This document shows, in pieces, positions 1 to 10,200 of a DNA stretch of 64,000 bases (position 1 is the stretch's first letter; the number at the start of each line of letters is the position of its first letter). The position numbers and the translations under genes are program-made. The stretch comes from Acidobacteriaceae bacterium (GTDB lineage: Bacteria > Acidobacteriota > Terriglobia > Terriglobales > Acidobacteriaceae): NCBI GenBank assembly GCA_003151335.1, contig PLXE01000102.1, positions 1-64,000 on the forward strand, given 5' to 3'. The notes beneath the pieces were generated by a model, which did no database searches, was not told the origin of the DNA, and saw only the letters and a program-made list of their open reading frames with translations.

Positions 1-20
1 AGCTCTCTTTCAACCCCTCT

Positions 21-569
21 TTGAAGGTGGATTTCCAAGGATCGCGAGTAACGTCGGATGGTGGCCTGCTGCTCGTGCGAGAGTTGGATGAACGCTTGGG
101 GTTGAGCGAACTCATCGCAGAACACTTGACCGACTCACGAGGGAAGAACACGCAATTGCCGATGGCCGATCTGTTGCGTCAGGCTGTGTACAGCCGCTTG
201 GCAGGCTATGAAGACGTGAACGATGCCGAGCGTCTTGCACAAGACCCGACCTTCCGGCTCATGGGTTCGGAAAGAATCTGGGAGCGCGGGGCGGCGCTGA
301 CCTCCCGGGTGCAGTCGTTCGAGACGGAGCTGTTGACCCAAGAAGAGAATCTCTCTGGGCTGGCCGCGATCAACCGGGAGCTGATTGCACGAGCGGAAGC
401 GATCGATTCGCCGCAGCGCGTGGTGCTGGACATGGATAGCACAGAGACCGGTGTACGGGCAGCAGGAGAACAGTGTGGGCAATTTTCTTCAGCTACTCTT
501 CACCATCCGAAAGAACCTCTGCGCTCTCGCCACGTCTCTACCGATTTGCTCGCGCAAGGCTTCCACTGA
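21..569 (+). pseudogene. IS1380-family transposase, N-terminal remnant
   Basis: The first about 140 residues read as an IS1380-type DDE transposase: an N-terminal SDGGLLLVRELDERLGL stretch and the first catalytic aspartate in VVLDMDSTE. Full-length family members are about 430-480 aa, so most of the protein is missing. Right after DMDSTE the frame changes. The expected PVYGQQENSV continuation is present but in the +1 frame (about 445-480), so a single-base deletion broke the gene before a larger deletion or junction removed the rest. After the TGA at 567-569, the same frame reopens as a protein-like tail (DYYRGQIPLDTILVRIQQDL) ending with TAA at 684-686. I cannot assign that tail to a family. 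The gene is dead, and it marks the rearranged left side of the island. Confidence 0.8.
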
Positions 570-982
570 TTCGAACTTGATTTCCTGGCGCAGCCGCTTC
601 AGGAAAATCAACTCGACTATTATCGCGGGCAAATTCCCTTAGACACAATTCTCGTCCGTATCCAGCAGGACCTCGCACGTTTGTAACGGCCCAGCAACTT
701 GATCCAAAACGGAACCGGCCGTGTCTAGGGCTTGTGAGATTCCCGCTTGGATTACTGCGTATGCGTCGCAATCGACACGAAGCTATGACGGGCGAGCTAC
801 TTTTCCGAAGGTTTCTAGCATTTCCTACATTTCCTACAAAAACATGACATTTTGACGATTTTCCGGCATTTTCTACCTCGCGCTTCTGCTTTTGTGGCAT
901 GGCAGGTATGCGAGACAAACCTACACGTGATGGCAGCAATACCACGCAAGACAGCGGTCCAATACGCTTGAAACGCACAAGG
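570..982. other. Non-coding remnant region
   Basis: This stretch holds the 570-686 protein-like tail described with the transposase remnant. From 687 to 982 I see no supportable gene. The T-rich part near 805-880 contains the short direct repeat TTTCCTACA TTTCCTAC and is interrupted by stops in all useful frames. It looks like eroded mobile-element DNA. Confidence 0.4.
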
Positions 983-1468
983 TCAAGCGGGAGGATTCAG
1001 TCGCTTATTGAGGCCATCAATTTGCTCTTGAATCCGTTGTTTAGTGATTTCAATTTTCTTCCGGGACATTCGGCCAGCTTCAATGAAGCCCAGTAGTGAG
1101 AGAAGAATGGCGAAAGCAAAAAAAACGACGCAGCCGAGTTGAAACACGTCAATAAGCGGCCTTGCCAAGATGAGCAACCTAAACAAATAGAGGAATATTG
1201 CGACGAAGGCGCAGAACAAGGCGGAGAGGGTTAACTGAATGAGATAAAGAAACAAATCCCTTGGGTGAGCGTCCAAATAATTGATGCGATCCAAGGAGTA
1301 CTCTGCGGTGGCGATAGCTGTGACGAGCTGACCCTTGCTCTGGGGGGTCAGGGGTGAAGGTGTGTTCACCCTCTTCCAAAGCATCTTCAGCAAAGGTTGT
1401 AGAACGATTCCGATGACCAAAAGAAAGAAGCCGATTACCAGCTCACCAATGATCTGTGCGTGTGTCAT
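983..1468 (-). CDS. Small multi-pass membrane protein, unknown
   Basis: This is a 161-aa protein starting MTHAQIIGEL. It has an N-terminal membrane helix (about residues 8-28), then a soluble stretch, then two closely spaced helices (about 75-98 and 108-128), and ends in a basic amphipathic tail (MSRKKIEITKQRIQEQI). No catalytic motif is visible. The layout, one helix followed by a two-helix hairpin and a charged tail, would suit a small membrane effector or accessory protein, but that is only a guess. It stands alone on the minus strand between a transposase remnant and a GIY-YIG gene, with no strong ribosome-binding site. Confidence 0.55.
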   Translation of the reverse strand: MTHAQIIGELVIGFFLLVIGIVLQPLLKMLWKRVNTPSPLTPQSKGQLVTAIATAEYSLDRINYLDAHPRDLFLYLIQLTLSALFCAFVAIFLYLFRLLILARPLIDVFQLGCVVFFAFAILLSLLGFIEAGRMSRKKIEITKQRIQEQIDGLNKRLNPPA

Positions 1469-1805
1469 TTCGAGGCAATATTAGCACCACGTCAGCATCT
1501 AATCGAAGCGCTTTTTACCGTTGCTGCACGGGATTAGCTGGAACAGGAACTTCAGGTTTGTCCAATTGACCGGCGTATTCGCATATGGCAGTGCATAAAG
1601 TGCATATGTCCCAATTCTCAAACGGGAAGTGTCGCACGCTCACGCTCGAATAGCTTCTCGCGCCCAACCCACTGGCTGTAATCACGGTTGCGAATCTTCA
1701 CCCAACGACTCCGTTCCGGCAGGTAAAGGTGAGCATCACTCATTGCCGTGCGGGACCGACCACACATTCTTGACGGTCCAAGGTTTTGCAGGTAGCATTC
1801 GCCTC
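1469..1805. other. Intergenic stretch, no gene seen
   Basis: These 337 bases lie between two divergent genes. An open frame runs in from 1629 into the GIY-YIG gene, but its residues are not domain-like and I treat it as leader DNA. It should carry both promoters. I cannot point to convincing -35/-10 boxes. Confidence 0.4.
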
Positions 1806-2225
1806 ATGCCAGTGAGCGATCTACGCCTGATCCAGAGATGCTCAGAGTTTAGCCCTCAAGATAGCATCAACTTTGTGCCGCCCAATACTCGCGGAATCTA
1901 TGTTCTGCTTCGGAGAATAAAGACGCCAGCGCCGAGGCAGCCGAAGTTTGATGTGGTCTATATCGGAATGGCGCGCGGCTTGAAGACAGGAATTAGAGGA
2001 CGATTGATTTCGCACAAGAAACGTATAGGTGATGAGTGGACGCACTTTTCCGTATTTGAAGTTTGGCCCAATATTAGCGAGACGGAGATAGCGGAACTTG
2101 AGGGGCTTTTCCGCCACATCTATCGTAAAGACCGGAAAGCCATTCGCCTAAACTCTCAGCGCGAGTTTCTCAAACTGAAGAAGGTCCGCAAGGCGTTCCC
2201 GTGGACTCCCTGGCCGCTTCCGTGA
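1806..2225 (+). CDS. GIY-YIG nuclease-domain protein
   Basis: A 139-aa protein from the ATG at 1806 (MPVSDLRLIQ). It carries the two defining strands of the GIY-YIG fold, RGIYVLLRR and VVYIGMARG, followed by an arginine-rich helix (GIRGRLISHKKR) and a glutamate in the ETEIAELEGLFRHIY helix. These fit the catalytic Tyr/Tyr, Arg and metal-binding Glu of the family, so nuclease activity is plausible. The open frame extends upstream to 1629 but looks non-coding there. Stand-alone GIY-YIG proteins occur in homing elements and in restriction or defence islands. It sits just outside the inverted repeat that bounds the Hsp70-SNF2-DISARM block, so a link to that block is possible but unproven. Confidence 0.7.
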   Translation: MPVSDLRLIQRCSEFSPQDSINFVPPNTRGIYVLLRRIKTPAPRQPKFDVVYIGMARGLKTGIRGRLISHKKRIGDEWTHFSVFEVWPNISETEIAELEGLFRHIYRKDRKAIRLNSQREFLKLKKVRKAFPWTPWPLP

Positions 2226-2249
2226 GGGGGCCGCGGAGCTAGAAGCACC

Positions 2250-2367
2250 TCAGCGCACTCGACCGGCTTGCCCAATTACCCCCTCGAACCTGTTCCGCTA
2301 AGTGGCTGATATTGTGACCCCACCCATTGCGCGGTTCATTTGCCCACAAACACAAGATTTTGGGCAG
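2250..2367 (+). repeat. Left inverted repeat flanking the Hsp70-SNF2/DISARM block
   Basis: Two conserved blocks define it: CGGCTTGCCCAATTACCC at 2264-2281 and a 27-mer starting TGCCCACAAACA and ending TTTTGGGCAG at 2341-2367. The reverse complement of both blocks occurs at 20534-20637. The first block is identical (18/18) and the second matches 24/27. The spacing between blocks is exactly 59 bases in both copies, with partial similarity between them. A weaker match continues outward (CTCA-CG---TCGAC). The copy lies downstream of the Hsp70-like gene. Confidence 0.75.
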
Positions 2368-2468
2368 AGCAAACCAAGACTGCCGGTTGGTTCGTTTGTT
2401 TAGTTGTTCGAGTTGCTCGACTCGATTTGCGGCGGCTTCGACTTCACCGAACGAGCAGTCATCGGGAT

Positions 2469-3827
2469 TCACTTTGCATAAATATCTTCGCGGTCGAGAC
2501 GATTACGCCTTTCATTTCTGTCTGGCATTGGGGGCACTTCGCCAGGTGTAAGAGCTTCTGGGACCGAGAGACCAATGTTTGACAGTCCGTAGGCAACGGT
2601 TACAAATGGCAACTCGCCGATCGTCACCTTCTTGTTGTCGGCGCGCACCAAGTCCGCTGGTTGTTCGAGGACCGCCAGGTCAAGCACCACTCCTCGGCCT
2701 GGATGTAGGCGGCATGACTCCACCAGAGCGGGAATAAGACTGCCCCCGCCGATGACGAAAATCCTGTGATCTTTCCACGCAGTCAATTCAGCGACGTACT
2801 TGTTTATCTTGTGATAAGTCTCGATCCAGGCTTTGTGATAGGCCTCGTAGATTTGTTCTTGCACTGGAATTAACGCTCTACGAGCCCTAGCGTCCGATTG
2901 CAGGATGGAGTTTTCCAAACCCCTTAACGCGAGGCAGTCGCCGCCCAAACCCTGACAGCCTGCAATAGCACTATCCACCGCATCCATTCCAACCGGGACG
3001 GTGACTGCACCGAAGAATGCTATTCCTGCTTTTGGCGTCCTATTGTTTCCGAAGATTCGATATAAGCTTGAGTGCGTTGTACCTGCGCCAATATCCACTT
3101 TCGCATACGAACCCGCGGCGATTGCGGGTGATTGGAAGGGCCACCACATTGCAGCCTCGCCCTCCGACCGGATCCAGTCCCGTACCTCGTATTCGGGTGT
3201 TGCCGGAACTGCCGCGGACGGATGTCGCTGCAATATCCTGAGTGCCTGGTCGATTGCCAGAGTCGGGCCGACTAGACCCTCTTCTCGGTAGAGCGACCAG
3301 GCTCGGCGAGCGATCATCAGGAATGACGACCTTAGCTTTTGATCTTTGAAGAATGCCATTGGAACTCCCATCGTCATACCAATGGCAACACCTTCCATAT
3401 CTCCCCTGAGGTAGGCGGCGACTGCACGGTGCCCTTCGGAAATCAGGAACCATACTGTAAGTACGGCGAGATCGACAGAAGTGAACCCATCCGGCAGCTT
3501 CTTGACTGGGCCGAAATAGTAACTTGACTTTCCACTCACTGCTGCTGCCGCCTGCATTTTGACACTCTCGAAGATGTCGCAATCCTCGCGCTCTTTCCAC
3601 TTATCACCAAACACCAACTCCGAAGCGGTTACACACACCCTAGACGGGATCCGAAACGATCCGTATCGCAAAACGACTACAGCGACTTCTCCTCCCGGTG
3701 CTCCGTAATCGCGAAACACGATCTTCGACGCACTTGTTCCATAGTCGATACCGAGGTGAACCCGGCGTTTAGTTCTAACTGGAATCTGCGTCCGAGACTT
3801 CCAAAAATCCCACCGCAATTTCTTCAT
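2469..3827 (-). CDS. Hsp70/actin-fold ATPase (nucleotide-binding domain only)
   Basis: 452 aa. The actin/Hsp70 ATPase fold is recognised from phosphate-1 (HLGIDYGTSASK, residues about 23-35), phosphate-2 (VDIGAGTTHSSLY, about 244-256) and the adenosine motif (IFVIGGGSLIPAL, about 353-366). It is much shorter than DnaK (about 640 aa) and has no recognisable substrate-binding domain, so it is more likely a regulatory or switch ATPase than a chaperone. Its ATG lies 53 bases inside the end of the upstream SNF2-like helicase gene, and no usable later start is seen before the phosphate-1 motif. The two are therefore almost certainly co-translated. Partnership with the helicase is inference from this overlap. 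I do not recognise the pair as a named system. Confidence 0.85.
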   Translation of the reverse strand: MKKLRWDFWKSRTQIPVRTKRRVHLGIDYGTSASKIVFRDYGAPGGEVAVVVLRYGSFRIPSRVCVTASELVFGDKWKEREDCDIFESVKMQAAAAVSGKSSYYFGPVKKLPDGFTSVDLAVLTVWFLISEGHRAVAAYLRGDMEGVAIGMTMGVPMAFFKDQKLRSSFLMIARRAWSLYREEGLVGPTLAIDQALRILQRHPSAAVPATPEYEVRDWIRSEGEAAMWWPFQSPAIAAGSYAKVDIGAGTTHSSLYRIFGNNRTPKAGIAFFGAVTVPVGMDAVDSAIAGCQGLGGDCLALRGLENSILQSDARARRALIPVQEQIYEAYHKAWIETYHKINKYVAELTAWKDHRIFVIGGGSLIPALVESCRLHPGRGVVLDLAVLEQPADLVRADNKKVTIGELPFVTVAYGLSNIGLSVPEALTPGEVPPMPDRNERRNRLDREDIYAK

Positions 3828-6800
3828 GTTCGATTGCGCCCCATGTTTGATTTTTGTTATGGGTTAGGAACAAGTCTTTCTCTTGCTGAGCCTTTGAAAG
3901 CTGTGCCCTGGTCATTCTGATCGCGAACTCGTTTGCACGAGATGTTTCCAATCTCGTTAGCCGGTCCAAGATGCGCTTCACGCGGAAGTCGAGGATTGCC
4001 ATCCGGGAAACGGACTGCTGTTCGAGTCTGGCTTGCTCCAATCTCGATTCGCGCTTTTCCCAGTCCATCTTCAGCTCGCTAAGGGCTTCCACCAAGAGTT
4101 CCTTGATTCGGGTGGTGTCACTCAACTGCGGTACATTCCTGAGATCGGTCCCGTTGTCCAACATCTCAATTAGCAGAGCCGTAGACTCCTCAGGATCGGC
4201 CCAGACTCTGCCGCTGGACCAGTCCGCAAACAAGACGACCAGCTTCGTCAGCGATCGCTCCGTGCGAACATGGATTAGGGCCACGAGAAAGCCATACTGC
4301 CCGGGTGGCAATCGTCTTGAGGAAAGCGACATTGCAAACGCAGAGTTCCTCGAACCCTTTTCTTTGCTGGTTTCTGAGACGGCAAACCGCGTTAACGGGT
4401 GCTGAAGGTGAATCAGTTCGGCACGCGGGTGACGATACCCAGCTTCGCGTGACAGCGTAATATCCACAGGCCCCGTGCTGATCCGCCTGCCAAACATCGC
4501 GGCGTCGTGGCCGAGTTCGACGGCACTACCTTCAAGCGCAAAGCCGAGCGTCATGCCGAGGTTTATCGAGGCAACTTCACTGACAACGCGGGACGGGAGT
4601 TGGGTTCCGGGATACCGATTCGCGAGAAACGAGTTGAGGAAAAGAATCAACTCATGCTCAGACGGGAGTTGCCGTTCCCCAATGATGGCATTGATCTCGT
4701 CGATGAGCGCCTGGTCCGCCGCGAGCAGGCCATCGACTCGGGTAAGCATTGTCTTGGCTTCAAGCACTCGCCGTGCCAGCGCGTCACCCTGCTGCGTGAC
4801 CATCCTGTCCAGTTCTTCAGGCGCTAGATCGCCCTGCAATGCTCGGCCAGCAAGCCGCTCAATTTCTTCGCCGATAATCGGATCAGGTTCCCCGATAGAT
4901 TCCTTGAAGATTTCGATTTTCGTCAACAGCCTTTGCAGAACGCGCTCTTCGATTGAATCCTCGACGACGAAATTAAGGATCACAAGCCGCTTCGCCTGCT
5001 GGCCGATTCTGTCGATTCTGCCAATCCGCTGCTCGACTACCATCGGGTTCCACGGCAGGTCGTAGTTGAACAGAACGGATGCGGATTGAAGGTCGATGCC
5101 TTCGCCGCCCACTTCTGATGTCAGCAAGACAGGCGCGTCAGTGCGCTCCAAGAAATCGTCGATTGCCCGCTCTCGGTCGTCCATTGGGACGCCGCCGTGA
5201 ATCATGCGGTTCGAGATGCCCCGCTGCGTGAGCGCCCGCGCCAAATACTCAAGTGTTCTGCGGAAGAATGAGAAGACCACGATCTTCCGCCGAGGGTTCT
5301 TGTTCTCTTCATCGTCTTTCCAGGTTTTGCGGAACGCAGAGAGCAGCTCTTCCAGCTTGGAATCGTGTTCTGGCACCCGGTAAGACGACTTGACGATCTG
5401 TTCCAATGCTGTCCGCGCAGGACCAGTCCACGCTGTCAATTCCTCCGCTTCCTGCCACCCACTGTCTTCGTCGTCCGAGACTGGCGCGACTTCTTGCTCC
5501 GTCTCTTTCAGCTTGTCCGCGAAGTACTGAAGAGCAGCGGGAATGCAGCTTGCCGTCATGCGGTAAGCCATCATGAGGCTCATCTGGAAACCCCACGAAT
5601 CTGCCGTCCCTGGCCACTGCTTGCGGCAGATTTCTTCAACGCTTTCGTAGATTTCGCGTTCCTCTTCGTTCAAATGGACGCGCTGCCAGTGCGGATCACG
5701 CTTTGGACGGTTCGGCAGCGCCTCGATCTTGCGCGTGCGGGAAATGATGTGGCTCGTCGGGCTCAGCCTCGAAATGTCGGCTTGGAGTTCAAGGCAATCT
5801 CTGCGATCGGACGGGGCCTCGGCCAATCGTTCCATAATTGAGGCTAGGAACTGTCGGCCAGACCTCTCGGGAGCATAGCGCCGGATGAAAGACTCGACAC
5901 TCTTCTTCGCGGCATCGTAATCGGGCGGATGGTTTGCTAGCGAATTCTGGGCTGCTAGAATCAGACGGTTGCCCTTGATCTGCTCCTGAAACAATGGCCA
6001 CTCACTGAACTCGTCAGGCGAGAGAAGTTTCAGAAGATTCCACAAGTCTTCCAGCTTGTTCTGAACGGGCGTAGCGGTGAGAAACAGAACTGCGTTCGCG
6101 GAACGAGTCAGGACCATACCAACTTTGTGCTGAAGCGTCTCAGGGTTGCGCAAACGGTGCGCTTCATCCACGATCAACACATCAATGGGGAGCGGTACAT
6201 CGTCCAATGCGGCACGAACCTCGTCCGACCGAGAGCTTTCAAACGACGTGATCCAGCGAAATTCCTCTAACTCGCGCCCCTTTGCAATTCGGTTGGCCTG
6301 CTCGATCAGGTCAGTCCCTTTCACAACCTTAAACTGCTCACCGAACCGCTGCCGCAGTTCCTTTTCCCACTTTGATCTCAGTCGTGCTGGTACAACGATC
6401 AGCACGCGCTCAATGGCTTGGTGGGCATCCAGTTCGCGCAGAATGTAGGCCGCTTCGATGGTTTTTCCTAACCCCACATCATCGGCAATCAATATCGCCT
6501 TACCAGGGTTGTCCAGGAATTTGAGCAGCGGCTTGAACTGGTGCGGATAGAACTGAGTCCGCGCTGTTGCGAAGGAGTGTGCGATACGTGCAGGGGGACT
6601 CTTCAGCCGTTCATACGTGAGGGTGAATACGAAGTGCGCCTTACCCGACAGGCTGCCTTGCTCAAACGCCCCCCACGGACTCTGGACGATCGAAACAACT
6701 TCCAAAGCCTCTTCGGGAACGGCGCGTAGCTGTGCTCCGAACTGGACGAGGTAATTCCAGCTTTCCACCTGAACGTCCCAGCGATGTTCGCGGACGATTC

Positions 6801-6870
6801 CAGCCAGTTCGGGCTGATTTACTCGCTGGACATAATCACCAACTTCGAACCTGGGTGGAATTTGCTGCAT
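3775..6870 (-). CDS. SNF2/RapA-like helicase paired with the Hsp70-like ATPase
   Basis: 1031 aa. An N-terminal SH3-like segment (FEVGDYVQRVNQPELAGIV) precedes a superfamily 2 motor. Walker A is DDVGLGKTIEA (about 129-139), the Walker B box is VDEAHRLRN (about 233-241), and motif III is LFLTATPVQNK. Helicase C has SEVGGEGIDLQSA and the arginine finger region VEQRIGRIDRIGQ (about 580-625). About 400 further residues, partly helical and charged, form a C-terminal region I cannot name. The architecture matches HepA/RapA-type SNF2 translocases that act on double-stranded DNA or protein-DNA complexes. It is the first gene of a two-gene minus-strand operon with the Hsp70-like ATPase and is divergent from drmD, itself a SNF2-type protein. 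The two motors share motif style but not length or flanks. Confidence 0.85.
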   Translation of the reverse strand: MQQIPPRFEVGDYVQRVNQPELAGIVREHRWDVQVESWNYLVQFGAQLRAVPEEALEVVSIVQSPWGAFEQGSLSGKAHFVFTLTYERLKSPPARIAHSFATARTQFYPHQFKPLLKFLDNPGKAILIADDVGLGKTIEAAYILRELDAHQAIERVLIVVPARLRSKWEKELRQRFGEQFKVVKGTDLIEQANRIAKGRELEEFRWITSFESSRSDEVRAALDDVPLPIDVLIVDEAHRLRNPETLQHKVGMVLTRSANAVLFLTATPVQNKLEDLWNLLKLLSPDEFSEWPLFQEQIKGNRLILAAQNSLANHPPDYDAAKKSVESFIRRYAPERSGRQFLASIMERLAEAPSDRRDCLELQADISRLSPTSHIISRTRKIEALPNRPKRDPHWQRVHLNEEEREIYESVEEICRKQWPGTADSWGFQMSLMMAYRMTASCIPAALQYFADKLKETEQEVAPVSDDEDSGWQEAEELTAWTGPARTALEQIVKSSYRVPEHDSKLEELLSAFRKTWKDDEENKNPRRKIVVFSFFRRTLEYLARALTQRGISNRMIHGGVPMDDRERAIDDFLERTDAPVLLTSEVGGEGIDLQSASVLFNYDLPWNPMVVEQRIGRIDRIGQQAKRLVILNFVVEDSIEERVLQRLLTKIEIFKESIGEPDPIIGEEIERLAGRALQGDLAPEELDRMVTQQGDALARRVLEAKTMLTRVDGLLAADQALIDEINAIIGERQLPSEHELILFLNSFLANRYPGTQLPSRVVSEVASINLGMTLGFALEGSAVELGHDAAMFGRRISTGPVDITLSREAGYRHPRAELIHLQHPLTRFAVSETSKEKGSRNSAFAMSLSSRRLPPGQYGFLVALIHVRTERSLTKLVVLFADWSSGRVWADPEESTALLIEMLDNGTDLRNVPQLSDTTRIKELLVEALSELKMDWEKRESRLEQARLEQQSVSRMAILDFRVKRILDRLTRLETSRANEFAIRMTRAQLSKAQQEKDLFLTHNKNQTWGAIEHEEIAVGFLEVSDADSS

Positions 6871-7266
6871 CCCTTATCGCCCACTCCGTGACAGGGTGGC
6901 GGCCCCCATGTGCCTGCTGCTTTTCGGCATGAAACTAAGTGCAAGCCTGGCTTGCAAGCCTACCAGAGACTAAACCAGTTCCACGGTGATCTCTATCACG
7001 TCATGGGGGTGGGACAAACCGCGGATAAAGTATCTCTTGAAGCTCGCGAGGAAAGCAGGTCTAATTGCATTCTGTCCTTACAATCATTTGCTGCCTGGCA
7101 ATCAGCGAGAGCGGGCGAACAATCTTTGGCTCCGTTAGCTCTCAGGTTTGACCATTTTGTTTGCGACCATGGAAAGCATCCCAAATCCGGTCAATTTGAT
7201 TGCGAAGTTCGCCAGGAAGAAACGAACCCTACGGGCTGCGGAGAAGCTAACACGAAGAACAACAAC
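6871..7266. other. Divergent promoter region between the Hsp70-SNF2 and DISARM operons
   Basis: 396 bases separate the start of the SNF2-like gene from the chosen drmD start. The drmD frame is open back to 6910, but those 119 codons lack any SNF2 feature and read like shadow coding. I favour the ATG at 7267, just before a conserved-looking N-terminus. Both operons must be transcribed from here. No clear -35/-10 pair stands out. Confidence 0.45.
6986..6999. promoter_or_regulatory. Small inverted repeat, possible operator
   Basis: GTGAT-CTCT-ATCAC is a 5-bp dyad with a 4-bp spacer inside the divergent promoter region. It has the size of a repressor half-site pair and could couple control of both operons. 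The symmetry does not extend further, so chance is a real alternative. Confidence 0.25.
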
Positions 7267-10200
7267 ATGAATCTCGCCGAAGATGTCCAGCCTGCCGGCC
7301 CTATCAGGAGGCAAACTTTTTCTGTTCCCACGGTCGGCGAACTGGTGCGGGTCCGCTCGCGACGTTGGCTCGTCGACGAGGTCATCGAACCAAAGATCCC
7401 CGGACAAACTTGCGTTGTCCGCCTCTCGTGCGCCGATGATGACGCTCAGGGGCAGGCCCTAGAGGTCCTCTGGGATTACGAACTCGACCGTTTGATTCTC
7501 GAGGAAGAAGGTTGGGCCGAACTCGCGGCCAAGGGCTTCGACCAGCCGCGCCTGTTTGCGGCGTTTCTGCATACGCTCCGGTGGAACTGCGTGACTGCCA
7601 CCGACCCAAATCTATTTCAGGCGCCCTTCCGCGCCGGAATCAAGATCGATGCCTACCAGATGGAACCGCTCCGCAAGGCGCTCCGCCTGCCGCGCGTCAA
7701 CCTCTTCATTGCCGACGACACGGGTCTCGGCAAGACGATCGAGGCTGGTCTCATCGTCCGCGAGCTTCTCCTCCGAAAAAAAGTCAAAACCATCGTAGTG
7801 GCGACGCCACCCTCGGTCCTTGAGCAGTGGAAGGCCGAGCTCGAGGAGCGTTTTGGCCTTGTATTCGAATTGCTCGACCGTGCCTACCTGACGCGGATGC
7901 GCCGCGAGCGAGGCTTCGGTGTGAATCCGTGGCGTACCCACAGCCGCTTTCTAATATCCCACAACCTCCTGATCGATCCGGCCTACGCAGATCCGCTACG
8001 TGAGTGGCTAGGTAAGTTCCTGCCGGGAAGCCTTTTGGTTCTAGACGAGGCTCATCACGCCGCACCTGCGAGCGGGGGCCGCTACGGAATCGAGACCAAG
8101 TTCACGCGCGCTGTGCGGGATCTCGCCGGCCGCTTCGAGCACCGTCTATTCCTTTCGGCAACCCCCCACAACGGGCACTCGAACAGCTTCTCCACACTTC
8201 TCGAGCTCCTTGATCCCTACCGGTTCACCCGCGGCGTCAAGGTTCGGGGCAAGAAGGCACTCGAGGATGTGATGGTGCGCCGCCTCAAGGAGGACATCAG
8301 AAACGTGCAGGGAGGGTTCCCGAAGCGGACCATTGATCGCGTCGCGATCGAAGGACTTCCAGAGGACGCCCCTGAGCTCGTGTTATCCCGCCTGCTCGAC
8401 GAGTACCGAACCGCGCGTGAGGAGCGCTTTGCAAGCACCACTCGCCGGGCCCAGGCCGCCTCGGGCCTGCTGGTGGTCGGCTTGCAGCAGCGTCTCCTTT
8501 CATCGATTGAGGCCTTTGCGCGTAGCCTGAAGGTGCACCGCACAACCGTGGAGAGGCAGTGGGAGAAGGGGCAGACAAGCGATGCCGAGATTGCCCCTGC
8601 GAGCGACGCGGATCTCTTCACCTCTGCACCCGACGCCGACGACGAGCGTAGCGAGTGGACACCTGAAGAGCTCGACGCCGAGGATGCGGATCAGATCAAG
8701 GTTGTTACCGCCACCGCGGAGGCCGACTCACCGCGAGATGAAAACGCAGAGAAGCTCTGGCGCCGCGAACAGGCTCTCCTCGACCAAATGCAGGCGATTG
8801 CCGAGAAGGCGCGCTACCTTCCCGACGCTAAGATCCGACGGCTGATCGACTGGATCCGCGGCAACCTGTGCCCCGACCTGCCCATCCTCGGCAAGCAGGC
8901 GAAGGGCCCGACCCCCACCTGGAACCCTCGGCGTGTCCTCATCTTTACGGAGAATCGCGAAGGCACAAAGCGCTACCTGAAGACAATCCTTGAACAAGCG
9001 ATCGAAGGGACTGACCGCGCCGAGGAGCGTATCGAGGTGATCGACGGCCTTACCAGCGGCGCACGGCGCAAGGAGATCCAGCGTCGTTTCAATACTGACC
9101 CCGCGAAGGACCCGCTGCGCATCCTGCTCGCCACCGACGCCGCCCGCGAAGGGCTGAACTTCCAAGCGCATTGTGCGGATCTTTTCCATTTCGACCTGCC
9201 CTGGAATCCGGGCCGAATCGAGCAACGCAACGGGCGCATCGACCGCAAGCTTCAGCCAGCCCTGGAAGTGTACTGTCACTATTTCGTGCTCCCTCAGCGG
9301 GTCGAAGACCGGGTGCTCGAGGTTCTGGTCAAGAAGACGGAGACCATCAAGAAAGAGCTCGGCAGCCTCTCGAAGGTCATTGATGACGACATCGAGCGCC
9401 GCCTGGGACAGGGCATCCGACACCGCGACGCCGATCAGTTGGCGCGCGAGATCGAACATGCGGACCTTGACGCGGAGAAGAAGCGCGTCTCCGAGGAAGA
9501 ACTCGAAGCAGCGCGAGAGCGTCAGGAAGACCTGAAGGCGCAGATCGAGCGTTGCCAGAGTCTGCTTGAGACATCGCGTATCTGGACCGGCTTCGAGGCC
9601 GCGCCATTCCGTGATGCGCTGTCCTGTTCCCTTGAGCTCCTCGGTGCCGAGCGGCTCGCGGAAGCGACTGATGACGCAGGTCGGCCGGTCTGGACATTCC
9701 CGCGGCTCGACCGCCGAGCGGAAACCGATGCGAGCTGGGCCGCGACCCTCGACACCCTCCGCACGCCACGCAAGCAGAACCAGAAGCTCGCCGACTGGCG
9801 CCGCGAGGCACCCATTCGGCCAGTCGTTTTCAAGGACGCTGGCGTACTCACTGAGGACACCGTCCACCTGCATCTTGAGCAGCGGGTCGCCCAGCGCCTA
9901 CTCTCGCGCTTCCGCTCGCAAGGCTTCATCCACCACGACCTGTCGCGCGCGTGCCTCGCGCAGGCCACCGACTCAATTCCGCGCGTGATCCTGCTGGGAC
10001 GCCTCTCGCTCTACGGTCAGGGCGCGGAGCGGCTTCACGAGGAGCTGGTGCCGATCACGGCGCGTTGGATCGAGCCGTCCCAGCGTAAGGGATCGCTTGC
10101 GGCCTACGCGCGGGACGCAGAGGCGAGGACGCTCGAACTCCTTGAGCGTTCGCTTGGCCGTGGCCTCCAGATGCCTGTGGCGACGATCCAACGCAAGCTT

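Noticed and set aside
538-978. A 146-codon minus-strand frame
   Set aside because: No domain-like sequence and no start signal; it runs through the remnant region.
2239-2472. A 77-codon minus-strand frame overlapping the Hsp70-like gene by 4 bases
   Set aside because: Most of it lies in the flanking inverted repeat and its sequence follows the repeat rather than a protein fold. The overlap is probably chance.
8728-9873. A 381-codon frame antisense to drmD
   Set aside because: Shadow of a high-GC gene; no motif.
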